In this document: in pieces, positions 1 to 8,807 of the stretch | Layout: each line of letters opens with the position of its first letter | Numbering within the stretch: the stretch's first letter is position 1 | Made by a program: the position numbers and the translations under genes | The notes under the pieces: model-generated | Databases searched by the model: none | Seen by the model: only the letters and a program-made list of their open reading frames with translations | Told to the model about the DNA's origin: nothing | Origin: Tamlana carrageenivorans | GTDB taxonomy: Bacteria > Bacteroidota > Bacteroidia > Flavobacteriales > Flavobacteriaceae | Assembly: GCF_002893765.1 (NCBI RefSeq) | Contig: NZ_CP025938.1 | Coordinates: forward strand, 744,001 to 808,000 | Reading direction: 5' to 3' | DNA length: 64,000 bases

Positions 1-1085
1 TATTGGATGCTGGCGCCATTCCGTTGGTTAAAGAAAACTGCGATAGTTTTGGCCACGGTTCCTCTAGCGAAAACACCATTTTTGGCGCGGTTAAAAATGC
101 CATAAACCCCGATTTAGTGGGAGGTGGTTCTAGTGGAGGTTCGGCCGTAAACGTTGCAAAAGACTATACTGTTTTTTCAATTGGTGGCGATACCGGAGGT
201 TCTATTCGTCAGCCAGCAGGTTACAACAACGTGTATGGATTAAAACCCACTTACGGACGCGTTTCGCGTTACGGTCTCATGGCTTATGCCTCGTCGACCG
301 ACTGTGTTGGGCCTATCGCAAAATCGATTGAAGATATTCGCATCGTTTTAAATGTGATGAGTGGTAAAGATGTTAAGGACCAAACGACTTACGCTTCCGC
401 GGAAATCACTCCAGAGGCGATAAAATCTTCCGATACCATTAAAACTGTCGGGTACTTCAAAAATTTTATTGAAAGCGACGCAATTGATTCTGAAATAAAA
501 GCTGATTTTTTAGCGGCTATCGAAAAAATAAAAGCCAAAGGCATTGCCGTGAAAGCTTTAGATTTCTTTGAATCGAATACTTTAGTTTCAACTTACTATA
601 CTTTAGCTATGGCTGAAACCGCTTCTAACCTTTCACGTTTAGACGGTACCAATTACGGCAATCGTATTGAAGCCGAAAACCTAAAAGAAACCTACGCGGT
701 AACCCGTTCTGAGAATTTTTCGGAAGAAACAAAACGCCGAATCGTGGGAGGAAATCAGGTATTGTCTCAAGGATTTTCAGATGAAATTTATTTAAAAGGA
801 CTAAACCTTCGTGATCAAATTTCAGAAAATTTCGAAAAGGATTTCAATGAAGTGGATATCATCCTTTCACCGGTTACGCCAAGTACGCCTCCTAAAATTG
901 GCGATAGCTTAAAAGATCCTTTAGCCATGTACTTATCTGATGCCTATACTGTTGGGTTTAGCTTAGGACAATTACCTACTCTAACCGTACCACAAGGCAC
1001 CGCAACTGGTTTACAAATTACGGCTGCAAAAAATAATGACGAACTCGTTTTGAAGTTTGCTAACTTCTTAAAAGACACCATATAA
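1..1085 (+). CDS. gatA: Asp/Glu-tRNA amidotransferase subunit A, 5' end missing
   Basis: GatA is the amidase subunit of GatCAB. It releases ammonia from glutamine so that Asp-tRNA(Asn) or Glu-tRNA(Gln) can be amidated. About 360 residues are present against roughly 480 for the family, so the N-terminus, with the catalytic Lys of the Ser-cisSer-Lys triad, lies outside the window. The amidase signature is visible: a GGGSSGGS run near residue 41 (cis-Ser) and GDTGGSIRQPA near residue 58 (nucleophile Ser). The first in-frame codon in view is an internal TTG, not a start. The next gene, gatB-aspS, follows after 87 nt on the same strand, which fits a gat operon. No gatC is seen. Confidence 0.95.
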   Translation, partial: LDAGAIPLVKENCDSFGHGSSSENTIFGAVKNAINPDLVGGGSSGGSAVNVAKDYTVFSIGGDTGGSIRQPAGYNNVYGLKPTYGRVSRYGLMAYASSTDCVGPIAKSIEDIRIVLNVMSGKDVKDQTTYASAEITPEAIKSSDTIKTVGYFKNFIESDAIDSEIKADFLAAIEKIKAKGIAVKALDFFESNTLVSTYYTLAMAETASNLSRLDGTNYGNRIEAENLKETYAVTRSENFSEETKRRIVGGNQVLSQGFSDEIYLKGLNLRDQISENFEKDFNEVDIILSPVTPSTPPKIGDSLKDPLAMYLSDAYTVGFSLGQLPTLTVPQGTATGLQITAAKNNDELVLKFANFLKDTI

Positions 1086-1172
1086 TGAAATATACATTGA
1101 TAAAATCCTCTACCCAACCGAGCATGCGCATTTGTATATTACATCTGACCTCTAAAAAAATATAACGAACAG

Positions 1173-4100
1173 ATGAAACTGGAACAATTAAACGACTTGC
1201 TTAAAAAGCACGAATTAGAGTTAGTAATCGGTCTGGAAACCCACGTTCGATTAAACACCAAAACCAAACTATTTTGTTCTTGCGCCAATAGCGAAATAGA
1301 ACAACCTAATCAAAATATATGTTCGGTATGTACTGGGCAAATGGGTGTTTTACCTGCCATTAATAAAGAAGCCGTTACTAAGGCCATTTACTTTGGAAAA
1401 GCAGTAAAATCGACCTTTTCTAACGAAGTTATTTCTTGGGATAGAAAACACTACGAGTACCCAGACAACCCGAAAAACATACAAATAACACAGTTTCACA
1501 ATCCTGTGATTCCAGACGGACAAGTATCTTGTTTCCGTAATGACGGATCGCAGTTTACAGTAAATTTAACTCAGGTACACATAGAAGAAGATGCCGCGAA
1601 ATTGATGCACGAGAAAAAAATCTCGCTAGTCGATTTCAACAAAGCCGGTGTACCTTTAATTGAAATTGTAACCGAACCTTGCATTCGAAATATTGAAGAT
1701 GCTTCAACTTATGCACAGTACATTCAGCGTATCGTTCAAAATTTAGGCATTTCGGAAGCCAACCTTGAAAAAGGCGAATTTAAATCGGATGTTTCGGTAT
1801 CACTTCGTAAAAAACACACTTACGAATTAAATCCGCGTACCGAAATTAAAAACTTGAACTCGTTTAAGTTTATGGTCGATGCTTTAAAAGAGGAAGTAGA
1901 AAAACAACTGAATTACTACATCGAACACAAAGAATTTCGACCAGATCAAACCACAGTTTTATGGGATGCCGAATTGAAGCAAACCAAAACCATGCGTAAA
2001 AAGGAGTTTGAAGCCGATTACCGTTTTATTTCGGAGCCCGATTTACCTTTTGTAAGCATTAAAGAGGTGGTAGAATCGATTGATATTGATTTAAGCACCT
2101 TGCCTTATGCCGTAGAATCCATTTTAATTAAAGGTGGCGTTTTACCACAAGACGCTAAGTTTTTCACAGCCGATTCGTTGCGTTCCGAAACTTTTGTGGC
2201 TATTAATAACGTGATTAAAGATCCGTCGTTTGTAGCTAAAACTTTAGTGAATAATATTGGTGCCGATGAGTATGCCGATATTCACCGTATTGAACATTTA
2301 ATTGAAATCTTTCAGCTTTTTAAAGACGAAAAAATCACTTCTGTTTTAGTTCAGAATGCGATTACCGCCTATTTAAAAGACCGAAAGTTTGATTACAATA
2401 AATATTTTGAAGAGCATACCATTTCCGAATCTCAAATAGAGGAAGCGATTGCTAAAGTCATTTCAGAAAATGAAGCCATTGCCAACGATATTAAATCGGG
2501 GAACCAAGGCAAAGCAGGTATTCTTGTTGGAAAAGTCATTGCGATTATAGGAAAAGGCGCTTCAGGAAAAGTGATTCGTGAAGGGATTTTGAGCGCGGTT
2601 GCGGGGAGTAATGACGGAAGTGCTAAGACGGATGACGGAAACACGCATCAGCCAGCAACCAACAACCAGCAACCAACAGCCAAAAAGGAAGAAGAAGTTC
2701 TGCCGCAAATTCCAATCGTAATTAAGGACACCTACAGAACACACTTAATTTCTGACATTTCAGAAGAAAGCATTTCAGAAAAAGTAACACTTTCTGGTTG
2801 GGTTTCTAGTGTTCGTGATCATGGGGAATTAATATTTATCGATTTACGTGATTCTAGTACTCAAATTTTTCAAGTACGCTTAAGTCGTGAGTCATTCCCG
2901 AATTTAGATGAATTGGTAAAACTTAAACCTGAGTCGGTCATTACCGTTTCGGGAACCATTCTTCAACGTAAAGAAGACGATTATAACGCTGCTTTACGCA
3001 CCGGAAAAATCGAATTAGAAGCGAACGATTTAGAAATATTAAACCTTTCTAAAACGCTGCCTTTCGAAATAAAAAGAGCCACTAAAACGAATGAAAATGT
3101 TCGTTTTCAGTATAAATATTTAGACCATAGAAATGACGATGTGCGTCGTGTTATTGTGAATCGCCATAAGGTGATTAAAATGATGCGCGATATTTTAGAC
3201 GATCAAGATTTCTTAGAAATTGAAACGCCTATTTTAAGTGCCGGAACCGATGAAGGGGCGCGTGAATTTATCGTACCAACCCGTAAGCAAGCCGGTTCGT
3301 TTTACACGCTACCGCAAGCACCACAACAATTCAAGCAAATGTTGATGGTTTCAGGCTACGAAAAGTATTTTCAAATAGCACGTTGTTTTAGAGATGAAGA
3401 TTCTCGTGGCGATCGCCAGCCAGAATTCACGCAATTGGATATTGAAATGGCTTATGCCAGCATGCAACAAATCATCGATTTAAACACGAATATGTTTAAT
3501 GCGATTGTTGAAAAAATATATGGTAAAAAATGGATTTTACATCCGTTTGAAGTGCTTACCTACCAAGAAGCCATGGATTATTACGGTTGCGACCGTCCAG
3601 ATTTACGTTTCGGATTGAAATTACAGGACATCACCGAGATTGTAAAAGACACGACATTCCAAGTCTTTAGCAAACCGATTGAGGAAGGTGGTATTGTAAA
3701 ATGTATTAAAGTGTCTGCCGAAGAGCAAGGCAACAAGCGTTTATCTAAAGGGCAAATTGAAAAATTAACAGGTATTGCCCAACAGCATGGTTTAGGTGGT
3801 TTGGCCTATATTATTGTAAATGAAAACGATTTACAATCGCCAATCATTAAATTCTTAGGTGAAGATATAGCTGCAGGCATTATAAAAACCACCGGAGCAC
3901 AGGTTGGAGACATTGTATTCTTCTCTGCTGCCGATTATGCAACTGCAAACAAAGCTTTAGATGCCGTACGTCAAGAACTAGGAAGCATGTTACGTTTAAT
4001 CAATCCTAAGGAATTAAGACCTGCTTGGGTTATTGATTTCCCAATGTTTGAGAAAACCGACGAGGGCCGTTGGACTTTTACCCATAACCCATTCTCGATG

Positions 4101-4514
4101 CCAGCGATTTACGATTTAGACAAGCACATGAATGGTAAAGAGGAAGAAATAGGTAGCATTATCGCCCAACAATACGATTTAATCTTAAACGGTTACGAAA
4201 TTGGCGGTGGTTCTGTGCGTGCCCACAAACCTGAAATTCTTGAAGCCACCTACAAAAACATGGGCTACAATAAAGAAGAAATGCTAAAAAGTGTTGGTAC
4301 CATGTATAAAGCCTTCCATTATGGCGCGCCACCACACGGCGGCATCGCTTGGGGTGTAGACCGTTTAATGATGATTTTAGAGAAAAAAGCATCCATTAGA
4401 GAGGTTATGGCTTTCCCAAAAACAGGAACCAGCGAAGATTTATTATTCGGAGCGCCTTCTATTCTATCTGATAAAAAAGTTGAAGAAATGAATGTGCGTG
4501 TGATGAAGAAATAA
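1173..4514 (+). CDS. gatB-aspS: GatB fused to aspartyl-tRNA synthetase
   Basis: One uninterrupted frame of 1113 residues joins two enzymes. Residues 1 to about 473 are GatB, the amidotransferase subunit that binds and phosphorylates aminoacyl-tRNA, including its C-terminal YqeY-like tail. Residues 474-511 are a polar Asn/Gln/Lys/Glu linker. Residues 512-1113 are a bacterial-type AspRS: OB-fold anticodon domain (GWVSSVRDHG near 541), class II motif 2 (RCFRDEDSRGDRQPEFTQ near 738), a GAD insertion, and motif 3 (GIAWGVDRLMMIL near 1056). His550 in RDHG matches the residue I recall from non-discriminating AspRS; E. coli has Leu in RDLG. Fusion would place Asp-tRNA(Asn) formation and its amidation on one chain. 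From memory, this fusion is annotated in other flavobacteria. A terminator follows at 4541. Confidence 0.96.
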   Translation: MKLEQLNDLLKKHELELVIGLETHVRLNTKTKLFCSCANSEIEQPNQNICSVCTGQMGVLPAINKEAVTKAIYFGKAVKSTFSNEVISWDRKHYEYPDNPKNIQITQFHNPVIPDGQVSCFRNDGSQFTVNLTQVHIEEDAAKLMHEKKISLVDFNKAGVPLIEIVTEPCIRNIEDASTYAQYIQRIVQNLGISEANLEKGEFKSDVSVSLRKKHTYELNPRTEIKNLNSFKFMVDALKEEVEKQLNYYIEHKEFRPDQTTVLWDAELKQTKTMRKKEFEADYRFISEPDLPFVSIKEVVESIDIDLSTLPYAVESILIKGGVLPQDAKFFTADSLRSETFVAINNVIKDPSFVAKTLVNNIGADEYADIHRIEHLIEIFQLFKDEKITSVLVQNAITAYLKDRKFDYNKYFEEHTISESQIEEAIAKVISENEAIANDIKSGNQGKAGILVGKVIAIIGKGASGKVIREGILSAVAGSNDGSAKTDDGNTHQPATNNQQPTAKKEEEVLPQIPIVIKDTYRTHLISDISEESISEKVTLSGWVSSVRDHGELIFIDLRDSSTQIFQVRLSRESFPNLDELVKLKPESVITVSGTILQRKEDDYNAALRTGKIELEANDLEILNLSKTLPFEIKRATKTNENVRFQYKYLDHRNDDVRRVIVNRHKVIKMMRDILDDQDFLEIETPILSAGTDEGAREFIVPTRKQAGSFYTLPQAPQQFKQMLMVSGYEKYFQIARCFRDEDSRGDRQPEFTQLDIEMAYASMQQIIDLNTNMFNAIVEKIYGKKWILHPFEVLTYQEAMDYYGCDRPDLRFGLKLQDITEIVKDTTFQVFSKPIEEGGIVKCIKVSAEEQGNKRLSKGQIEKLTGIAQQHGLGGLAYIIVNENDLQSPIIKFLGEDIAAGIIKTTGAQVGDIVFFSAADYATANKALDAVRQELGSMLRLINPKELRPAWVIDFPMFEKTDEGRWTFTHNPFSMPAIYDLDKHMNGKEEEIGSIIAQQYDLILNGYEIGGGSVRAHKPEILEATYKNMGYNKEEMLKSVGTMYKAFHYGAPPHGGIAWGVDRLMMILEKKASIREVMAFPKTGTSEDLLFGAPSILSDKKVEEMNVRVMKK

Positions 4515-4540
4515 TTTTTTTTATAACACAAATACAAGTT

Positions 4541-4570
4541 AAATCCCGATAGGTACGCCTATTGGGATTT
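4541..4570 (+). terminator. Rho-independent terminator after gatB-aspS
   Basis: A 13-bp stem (4541-4553 with 4558-4570, one G-U pair) closes a TACG tetraloop and is followed by a T-rich tract at 4571-4579. It lies 27 nt past the gatB-aspS stop and ends the gat unit. Confidence 0.9.
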
Positions 4571-4696
4571 TGTTTTTTTGTAGGATTTTTTATATTTATA
4601 TTTACAGGGAAATTATAACATAATGCCTTTTAATTTGAATTGTAAATAGAACTGAAAAGGTATTTGTAATATAAACTGTGCGAAATATTGAATGTA

Positions 4697-5293
4697 ATGA
4701 ATAAAAAAGTAATAATAATTTTTCTAATCTACTTTATACAGTCTATTGCAACTTCTTGTTGTTCTTGTGATTGCGACCCAATAAAAACATTTGAAAGAAC
4801 GTACAATGATTTAGAGCTAATGGCTTGGGATACTTCTGGATTTCAAAATACAGAAGTATTAAATACTGCTTATAAAAATGCTTTCGGATTAACAATTTCT
4901 GTTCTATTTGAATTAAATCAAATTTCATATTCAAAACCAATATGGAATATAAGTTCTTTTGGATTTACATCGGCATACGCAATGAGTGATTGTGATTGTC
5001 CTATGGATGAGTATATCAATTTAGACCCTATGGCTTCAATAAAAATAAATGTAGTAAATTTAGAAACCCAAGAGATTACTGATGTTACAGATAATTTTTC
5101 AACTTATAATTATCATGGAGAACAATTGACCATAAGTGAATTATTTGAAATTCGGGAAGATTGGCATGATGGATTTCAAGTGGACATGTCAGAATATGAC
5201 AATATTCCAGATAGATCTTTATTTATGGTTATAATCTCACTGGAATCAGGGGCTGAAATAGTAAAACAAACTCAAGAAATAACCTTTGAATAA
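4697..5293 (+). CDS. Hypothetical cysteine-rich lipoprotein
   Basis: I do not recognise the family. I prefer the ATG at 4697 (MNKKVIIIFLIYF) over the TTG nine bases upstream, because it gives a compact signal peptide: two Lys, then about 15 hydrophobic residues, then a Cys-rich stretch (TSCCSCDCD) containing plausible lipobox cysteines. The mature part of about 175 residues is acidic, with a second Cys cluster (SDCDCP) and no repeats, so it is probably an extracytoplasmic lipoprotein. It lies between the gatB-aspS terminator and the IS-broken gene at 5339, with 45 nt to the latter, so the two may have been co-transcribed. The gene is more AT-rich than gatB-aspS, as accessory genes often are. 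Confidence 0.6.
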   Translation: MNKKVIIIFLIYFIQSIATSCCSCDCDPIKTFERTYNDLELMAWDTSGFQNTEVLNTAYKNAFGLTISVLFELNQISYSKPIWNISSFGFTSAYAMSDCDCPMDEYINLDPMASIKINVVNLETQEITDVTDNFSTYNYHGEQLTISELFEIREDWHDGFQVDMSEYDNIPDRSLFMVIISLESGAEIVKQTQEITFE

Positions 5294-5661
5294 AATACTT
5301 TGCACAGCTCTGACTGTAAATTAAACCAACCTAAAAAAATGACCCCAAAACAAGTCGAAAGGATTCAAAATAAAATCAAGAAGATTAAAAAGGAGCTGGC
5401 TGCTGATAAAAAACATTGGGGTGGCTATTATCATGACGGTCGAGGTCTTAGATATTTACCGCCTGCGTTATATTTAAAAATAAACGATTATACAGGCGCT
5501 TTACGCTATTTTAATTGGTTTAATAAAAACTTCCCCGAAGACTCTTGCTATCCAATTTTTATGTTTGAGTGGACCATGACGCTTTTCAAAAGAAAAAAAT
5601 TAAAGATGCAATAGCGTCCTAAACGATTAAAAAAGAGAAAGGAAATTTTGTTCCGCAAAGT

Positions 5662-5669
5662 TACCTTTG
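5662..5669 (+). promoter_or_regulatory. -7 element of the IS transposase promoter
   Basis: TACCTTTG matches the Bacteroidota -7 consensus TAnnTTTG exactly and lies 28 nt before the transposase ATG. It runs straight into the perfect palindrome GTGGTGCACCAC (5669-5680), which would fall at the 5' end of the transcript. No good -33 TTTG is seen at the expected spacing. Confidence 0.55.
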
Positions 5670-5697
5670 TGGTGCACCACAAAAAAACCTTTCTCAG

Positions 5698-6867
5698 ATG
5701 ATAAATATAACGCTGTTTTCTCAAATAATCACAAAATTAGAAAAGTCAAGGTTCAATAAATTAGTCAGGTTTCATAACACAGATAAACATCAAAAAGGAT
5801 TTGACAGTTGGTCTCACTTAGTATCGATGTTGTTTTGTCAATTTGCGAACAGTCAATCTGTTAGAGATATCAGCAACGGATTGCGTTCAGCAACAGGAAA
5901 CCTGAATCATTTAGGCATGTTAGCAGCGCCTTCAAAATCTACTATAAGCTACCAAAATAAACATCGAAGCTGGGAGCTTTTCAGAGACTACTATTATGTA
6001 TTATTAGAGAGTTTAGGACAGCAAGCAGGAATGAAGCGTACTAATTTCAAAATAAAGTCCAAAATATTTTTATTAGATGCAACCGTGATAAGTCTTTGTT
6101 TAAGTTTGTTTGATTGGGCAAAATACAAGACTAAAAAAGGAGCTGTAAAAATGCACACCTTGCTTGATTATGATGGTCATTTACCAGCTTATGTAAATAT
6201 TACAGATGGCAAAACAGCGGATAATAAAGGGGCTTACGACATCCCGCTTTTAAAAGGAAGTGTTATTGTTGCTGATCGGTTTTACAACGATTTTGATTTA
6301 CTAAAGATTTGGGACAGCAACGGAGTCAATTTTGTAGTCAGACATAAAGACAATATTCAATTTAAATCAGTCAAAGAGTTAGAATTGCCAGAAAACAGGC
6401 ATCAACACGTTCTAAAAGATGAAATCATTGAATTAACAGGCGCTAAGACAAAAGAGAAATATCCCAAAAGACTTCGCAGGGTTGCCTTGTGGGATGATAA
6501 AAATGGACAAACTATTGAGGTTATTACCAATCAGAAGTCTTGGACAGCAAACACTATTACGGAGCTTTATAAGGCTAGATGGGAAGTGGAAATATTTTTT
6601 AGAGACATCAAACAGCAATTACACATCAAGTCTTTCATTGGAACTAGTCAAAATGCGGTTATGATACAGATCTGGACGGCATTAATTACCATTCTCATTT
6701 TAAAAGCGCTAAAAACACAAGCAAAGCATCCTTGGTATTTATCTAATTTAGTAGCCTTTATTAGATTAAATCTTTTTGTGAAAGTAAATTTACATAAATG
6801 GCTAGATAATCCGTTTGCAAAAGAACAACCACCACCCAATAAGCACATACAAGGGGTTCTTTTTTGA
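5698..6867 (+). CDS. IS4-family DDE transposase
   Basis: This is a 389-residue transposase that would cut and rejoin the ends of its own element. The N-terminal 70 residues resemble the DUF4372-type DNA-binding region (HQKGFDSWSHLVSMLFCQ). The catalytic core follows: first Asp in LLDATVISLC (about residue 125), second Asp in VADRFYNDFD, and Glu in the Y-x2-R-x3-E-x6-K signature YKARWEVEIFFRDIK (about residue 291), which is diagnostic of the IS4 group. The C-terminus is basic. The frame is intact, so the element is possibly active. It differs clearly in sequence from the IS4-type transposase at 8896. Confidence 0.95.
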   Translation: MINITLFSQIITKLEKSRFNKLVRFHNTDKHQKGFDSWSHLVSMLFCQFANSQSVRDISNGLRSATGNLNHLGMLAAPSKSTISYQNKHRSWELFRDYYYVLLESLGQQAGMKRTNFKIKSKIFLLDATVISLCLSLFDWAKYKTKKGAVKMHTLLDYDGHLPAYVNITDGKTADNKGAYDIPLLKGSVIVADRFYNDFDLLKIWDSNGVNFVVRHKDNIQFKSVKELELPENRHQHVLKDEIIELTGAKTKEKYPKRLRRVALWDDKNGQTIEVITNQKSWTANTITELYKARWEVEIFFRDIKQQLHIKSFIGTSQNAVMIQIWTALITILILKALKTQAKHPWYLSNLVAFIRLNLFVKVNLHKWLDNPFAKEQPPPNKHIQGVLF

Positions 6868-7342
6868 AAATTCAAAAATATAAACTATTAAACTAGTAAA
6901 ATGGTTGGATTTATCCTATCTAAAATTTATTTAGGACAGGATTGTTAAAGATGCTGAAAAAAAGGCTTTAGAAACCTTTTGCTGCAATAGATTTATAATT
7001 GATGAATTTTTAGGCAATGAATTCCTTCATTTAGATCATTCTGAAAACGCCAATTGGCAATATTCAAGCATCGCAGAAAACCTAGAATATTCTAAAGATC
7101 AAGAAGAACTCCAAGATTTTAGCATATGGTTGAAAGACTTTACAACCACCAAAACATTTAATGATTTCACTAATAAATTCATCGAAATTGAAACAGCTTT
7201 AAAAAATGAAGATTCGGAAGCGAAAAAATCAAAACTTATAGATGAACAATTTCAAATGCTTGAGAATTTGAAATCCTAAGTATTTTCCATAAACGCATGG
7301 ATTTAAAAAACAAAATCATACCATAAAAACTATGCTGAGCTT

Positions 7343-8557
7343 CTAATTAGGACTATAATTCTTCAGGATAGAAAATGAAAAAGTACATCCTTGGCCCATT
7401 TCAGAGGACACACTTATTTCTCCACCTAGATTATCTATAATATTCTTTACGGTAGCCAGACCAATACCAGTACCTATATTGCCATATTTATCTTCGGAAC
7501 CCGCAATACTAAAAAGATTAAAGATTTTAGCAATGAACTTATCAGGAATCCCATCTCCATTATCTGCTACCGCGAACAAATATGCTGTTTCCGTTTCCGA
7601 AATAGCAATGCTAATTTCCGTTTTTGGCTTTTTATTATACTTTATCGAATTCGTTACTAAATTCACCAAAACCTGCATTAAGGCTGATTTATTCGTTTTA
7701 ATTTCGGTGGAATTTCCTTCTAAAAGAAAAGACACCGTATGATCCAGATTAGTGATCTGTTTCAATTCTGTTAGAATATCATCAACCAAAATAACTTCAT
7801 TTCGTTTACTAAGTAAGTCATCACTATTGTAAAACTTTAATAAACCATCGATGTAATTTTTTAAGGTATATGAAGAAGATTTTAAGAATTCCAGATATTG
7901 CTGAGATTCTTCATCTAGAACGTTCTTTTTATTACTTTCTAACAACTCGGTTAAAGAAATAATATTGGATAATGGCGATTTAAGATCGTGAGACACCACC
8001 CTAGCAAACTTTTTTAAGTTGTCATTCCTTTTCTTTAAATTTTCCTGAAGCTGCATCAGTTTTATGTTTTGAAACCGCTGCTCGAATAAATGAGCAACTT
8101 GCTTGGCCATGACTTTTAAAGCGTTTTTTTGATTATCTGTTAATTGTCTGGGTTTGGTATCGTAAACACAAAGGGTTCCTAATTTATACCCATCGGTATT
8201 AATAACCGGAACACCTGCATAGAAAATCGCTTGAAAATCTGTTACTAAAGGATTATCATGAAAACGAATATCCTCCCTTGAATCTTCAATGATGGTTATC
8301 ACATCGTCAGAATTAATAGCATGCCCACAAAATGACATATTTCTAGGCGATTCATTAAAAGGCACTCCGTGATGCGATTTCAAAAAATTACGATCTCTAT
8401 CTAATAAAGACACTAAAGAGATAGGAACCTCGCATATATAAGCCATTAAAGCCGTAATGTTATCGTAACTTTCCTCTGGCAAAGTATCTAATAGCCGATA
8501 TTTATTAACTGCTAACTGCCTTTCGTATTCATTTTTAGGTAATTCAGGACTTATCAT
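7343..8557 (-). CDS. GAF-domain sensor histidine kinase, cytoplasmic
   Basis: A two-component sensor kinase. From the ATG at 8557 it has about 404 residues; a TTG three codons upstream is less likely. Residues 20-160 form a GAF-type sensor domain (features such as LLDTLPEESYDNIT and FCGHAI). A short coiled coil leads to the HisKA helix with phospho-acceptor His190 in RVVSHDLKSP. The HATPase domain follows, with N-box VNLVTNSIKYNK, G1 DNGDGIP and G2 GTGIGLA. No membrane segment or signal peptide is present, so it probably senses an intracellular signal. No response regulator is adjacent; the neighbours are an IS and an IS-broken gene. Its 3' end is 63 nt from the convergent pseudogene. Confidence 0.92.
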   Translation of the reverse strand: MISPELPKNEYERQLAVNKYRLLDTLPEESYDNITALMAYICEVPISLVSLLDRDRNFLKSHHGVPFNESPRNMSFCGHAINSDDVITIIEDSREDIRFHDNPLVTDFQAIFYAGVPVINTDGYKLGTLCVYDTKPRQLTDNQKNALKVMAKQVAHLFEQRFQNIKLMQLQENLKKRNDNLKKFARVVSHDLKSPLSNIISLTELLESNKKNVLDEESQQYLEFLKSSSYTLKNYIDGLLKFYNSDDLLSKRNEVILVDDILTELKQITNLDHTVSFLLEGNSTEIKTNKSALMQVLVNLVTNSIKYNKKPKTEISIAISETETAYLFAVADNGDGIPDKFIAKIFNLFSIAGSEDKYGNIGTGIGLATVKNIIDNLGGEISVSSEMGQGCTFSFSILKNYSPN

Positions 8558-8807
8558 TAGCGACAAAAATTTCTAATCAAAATAACTTATATCTTTATAA
8601 TATCCTAAAATAACATGACGCCATTTACAACAATAAATTACAGAAGTCTTCTAAACACAAAAATTATGTTTAGCTGTATATTAAATCGGTTTTGAAATGA
8701 GCAACCAAATACCGATAAACTTTAACATCTAAAACCGACATTTACCATATCATTAAGAATAATTCCCTTTAACTTTAAAAACTAAAAATTATAATTTTAT
8801 TTATTGT

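Larger units (their letters stand above)
5609..6944 (+). mobile_element. IS4-family insertion sequence (first copy)
   Basis: The element is 1336 bp. Its ends are imperfect inverted repeats: CAATAGCGTCCTAAACGA at the left, and on the opposite strand at the right CAATCCTGTCCTAAATAA (13 of 18 match). It is flanked by the direct repeat ttaaagatg at 5600-5608 and 6945-6953; the next base is also shared, so the duplication could be called 10 bp. It carries one transposase gene and its own promoter-like element. Intact ends and a clear target duplication suggest a fairly recent insertion. Confidence 0.9.
5339..7279 (+). pseudogene. Small helical protein gene split by an IS4-type element
   Basis: The coding sequence is in two parts, 5339-5608 and 6954-7279, with an IS between. 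Joining them at the duplicated target gives 596 nt, one base short of 199 codons. The left part reads ...RYFNWFNKNFPED...; the right part reads KDAEKKALETFCCN... and ends at TAA 7277-7279. The two frames differ by one, and an extra A in the A7 run at 5593-5599 would restore a single frame of about 198 residues. The helix pattern around the junction resembles a TPR unit. The gene therefore carries an IS insertion and a homopolymer deletion; which came first cannot be told. The left stub ends artificially at a TAG inside the IS (5612-5614). Family not recognised. Confidence 0.8.

Noticed and set aside
2432..2744. A split of the gatB-aspS frame into two genes, or minus-strand genes over the linker
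   Set aside because: The forward frame is continuous through both enzymes with no stop or internal promoter seen; the reverse frames lack any recognisable content.
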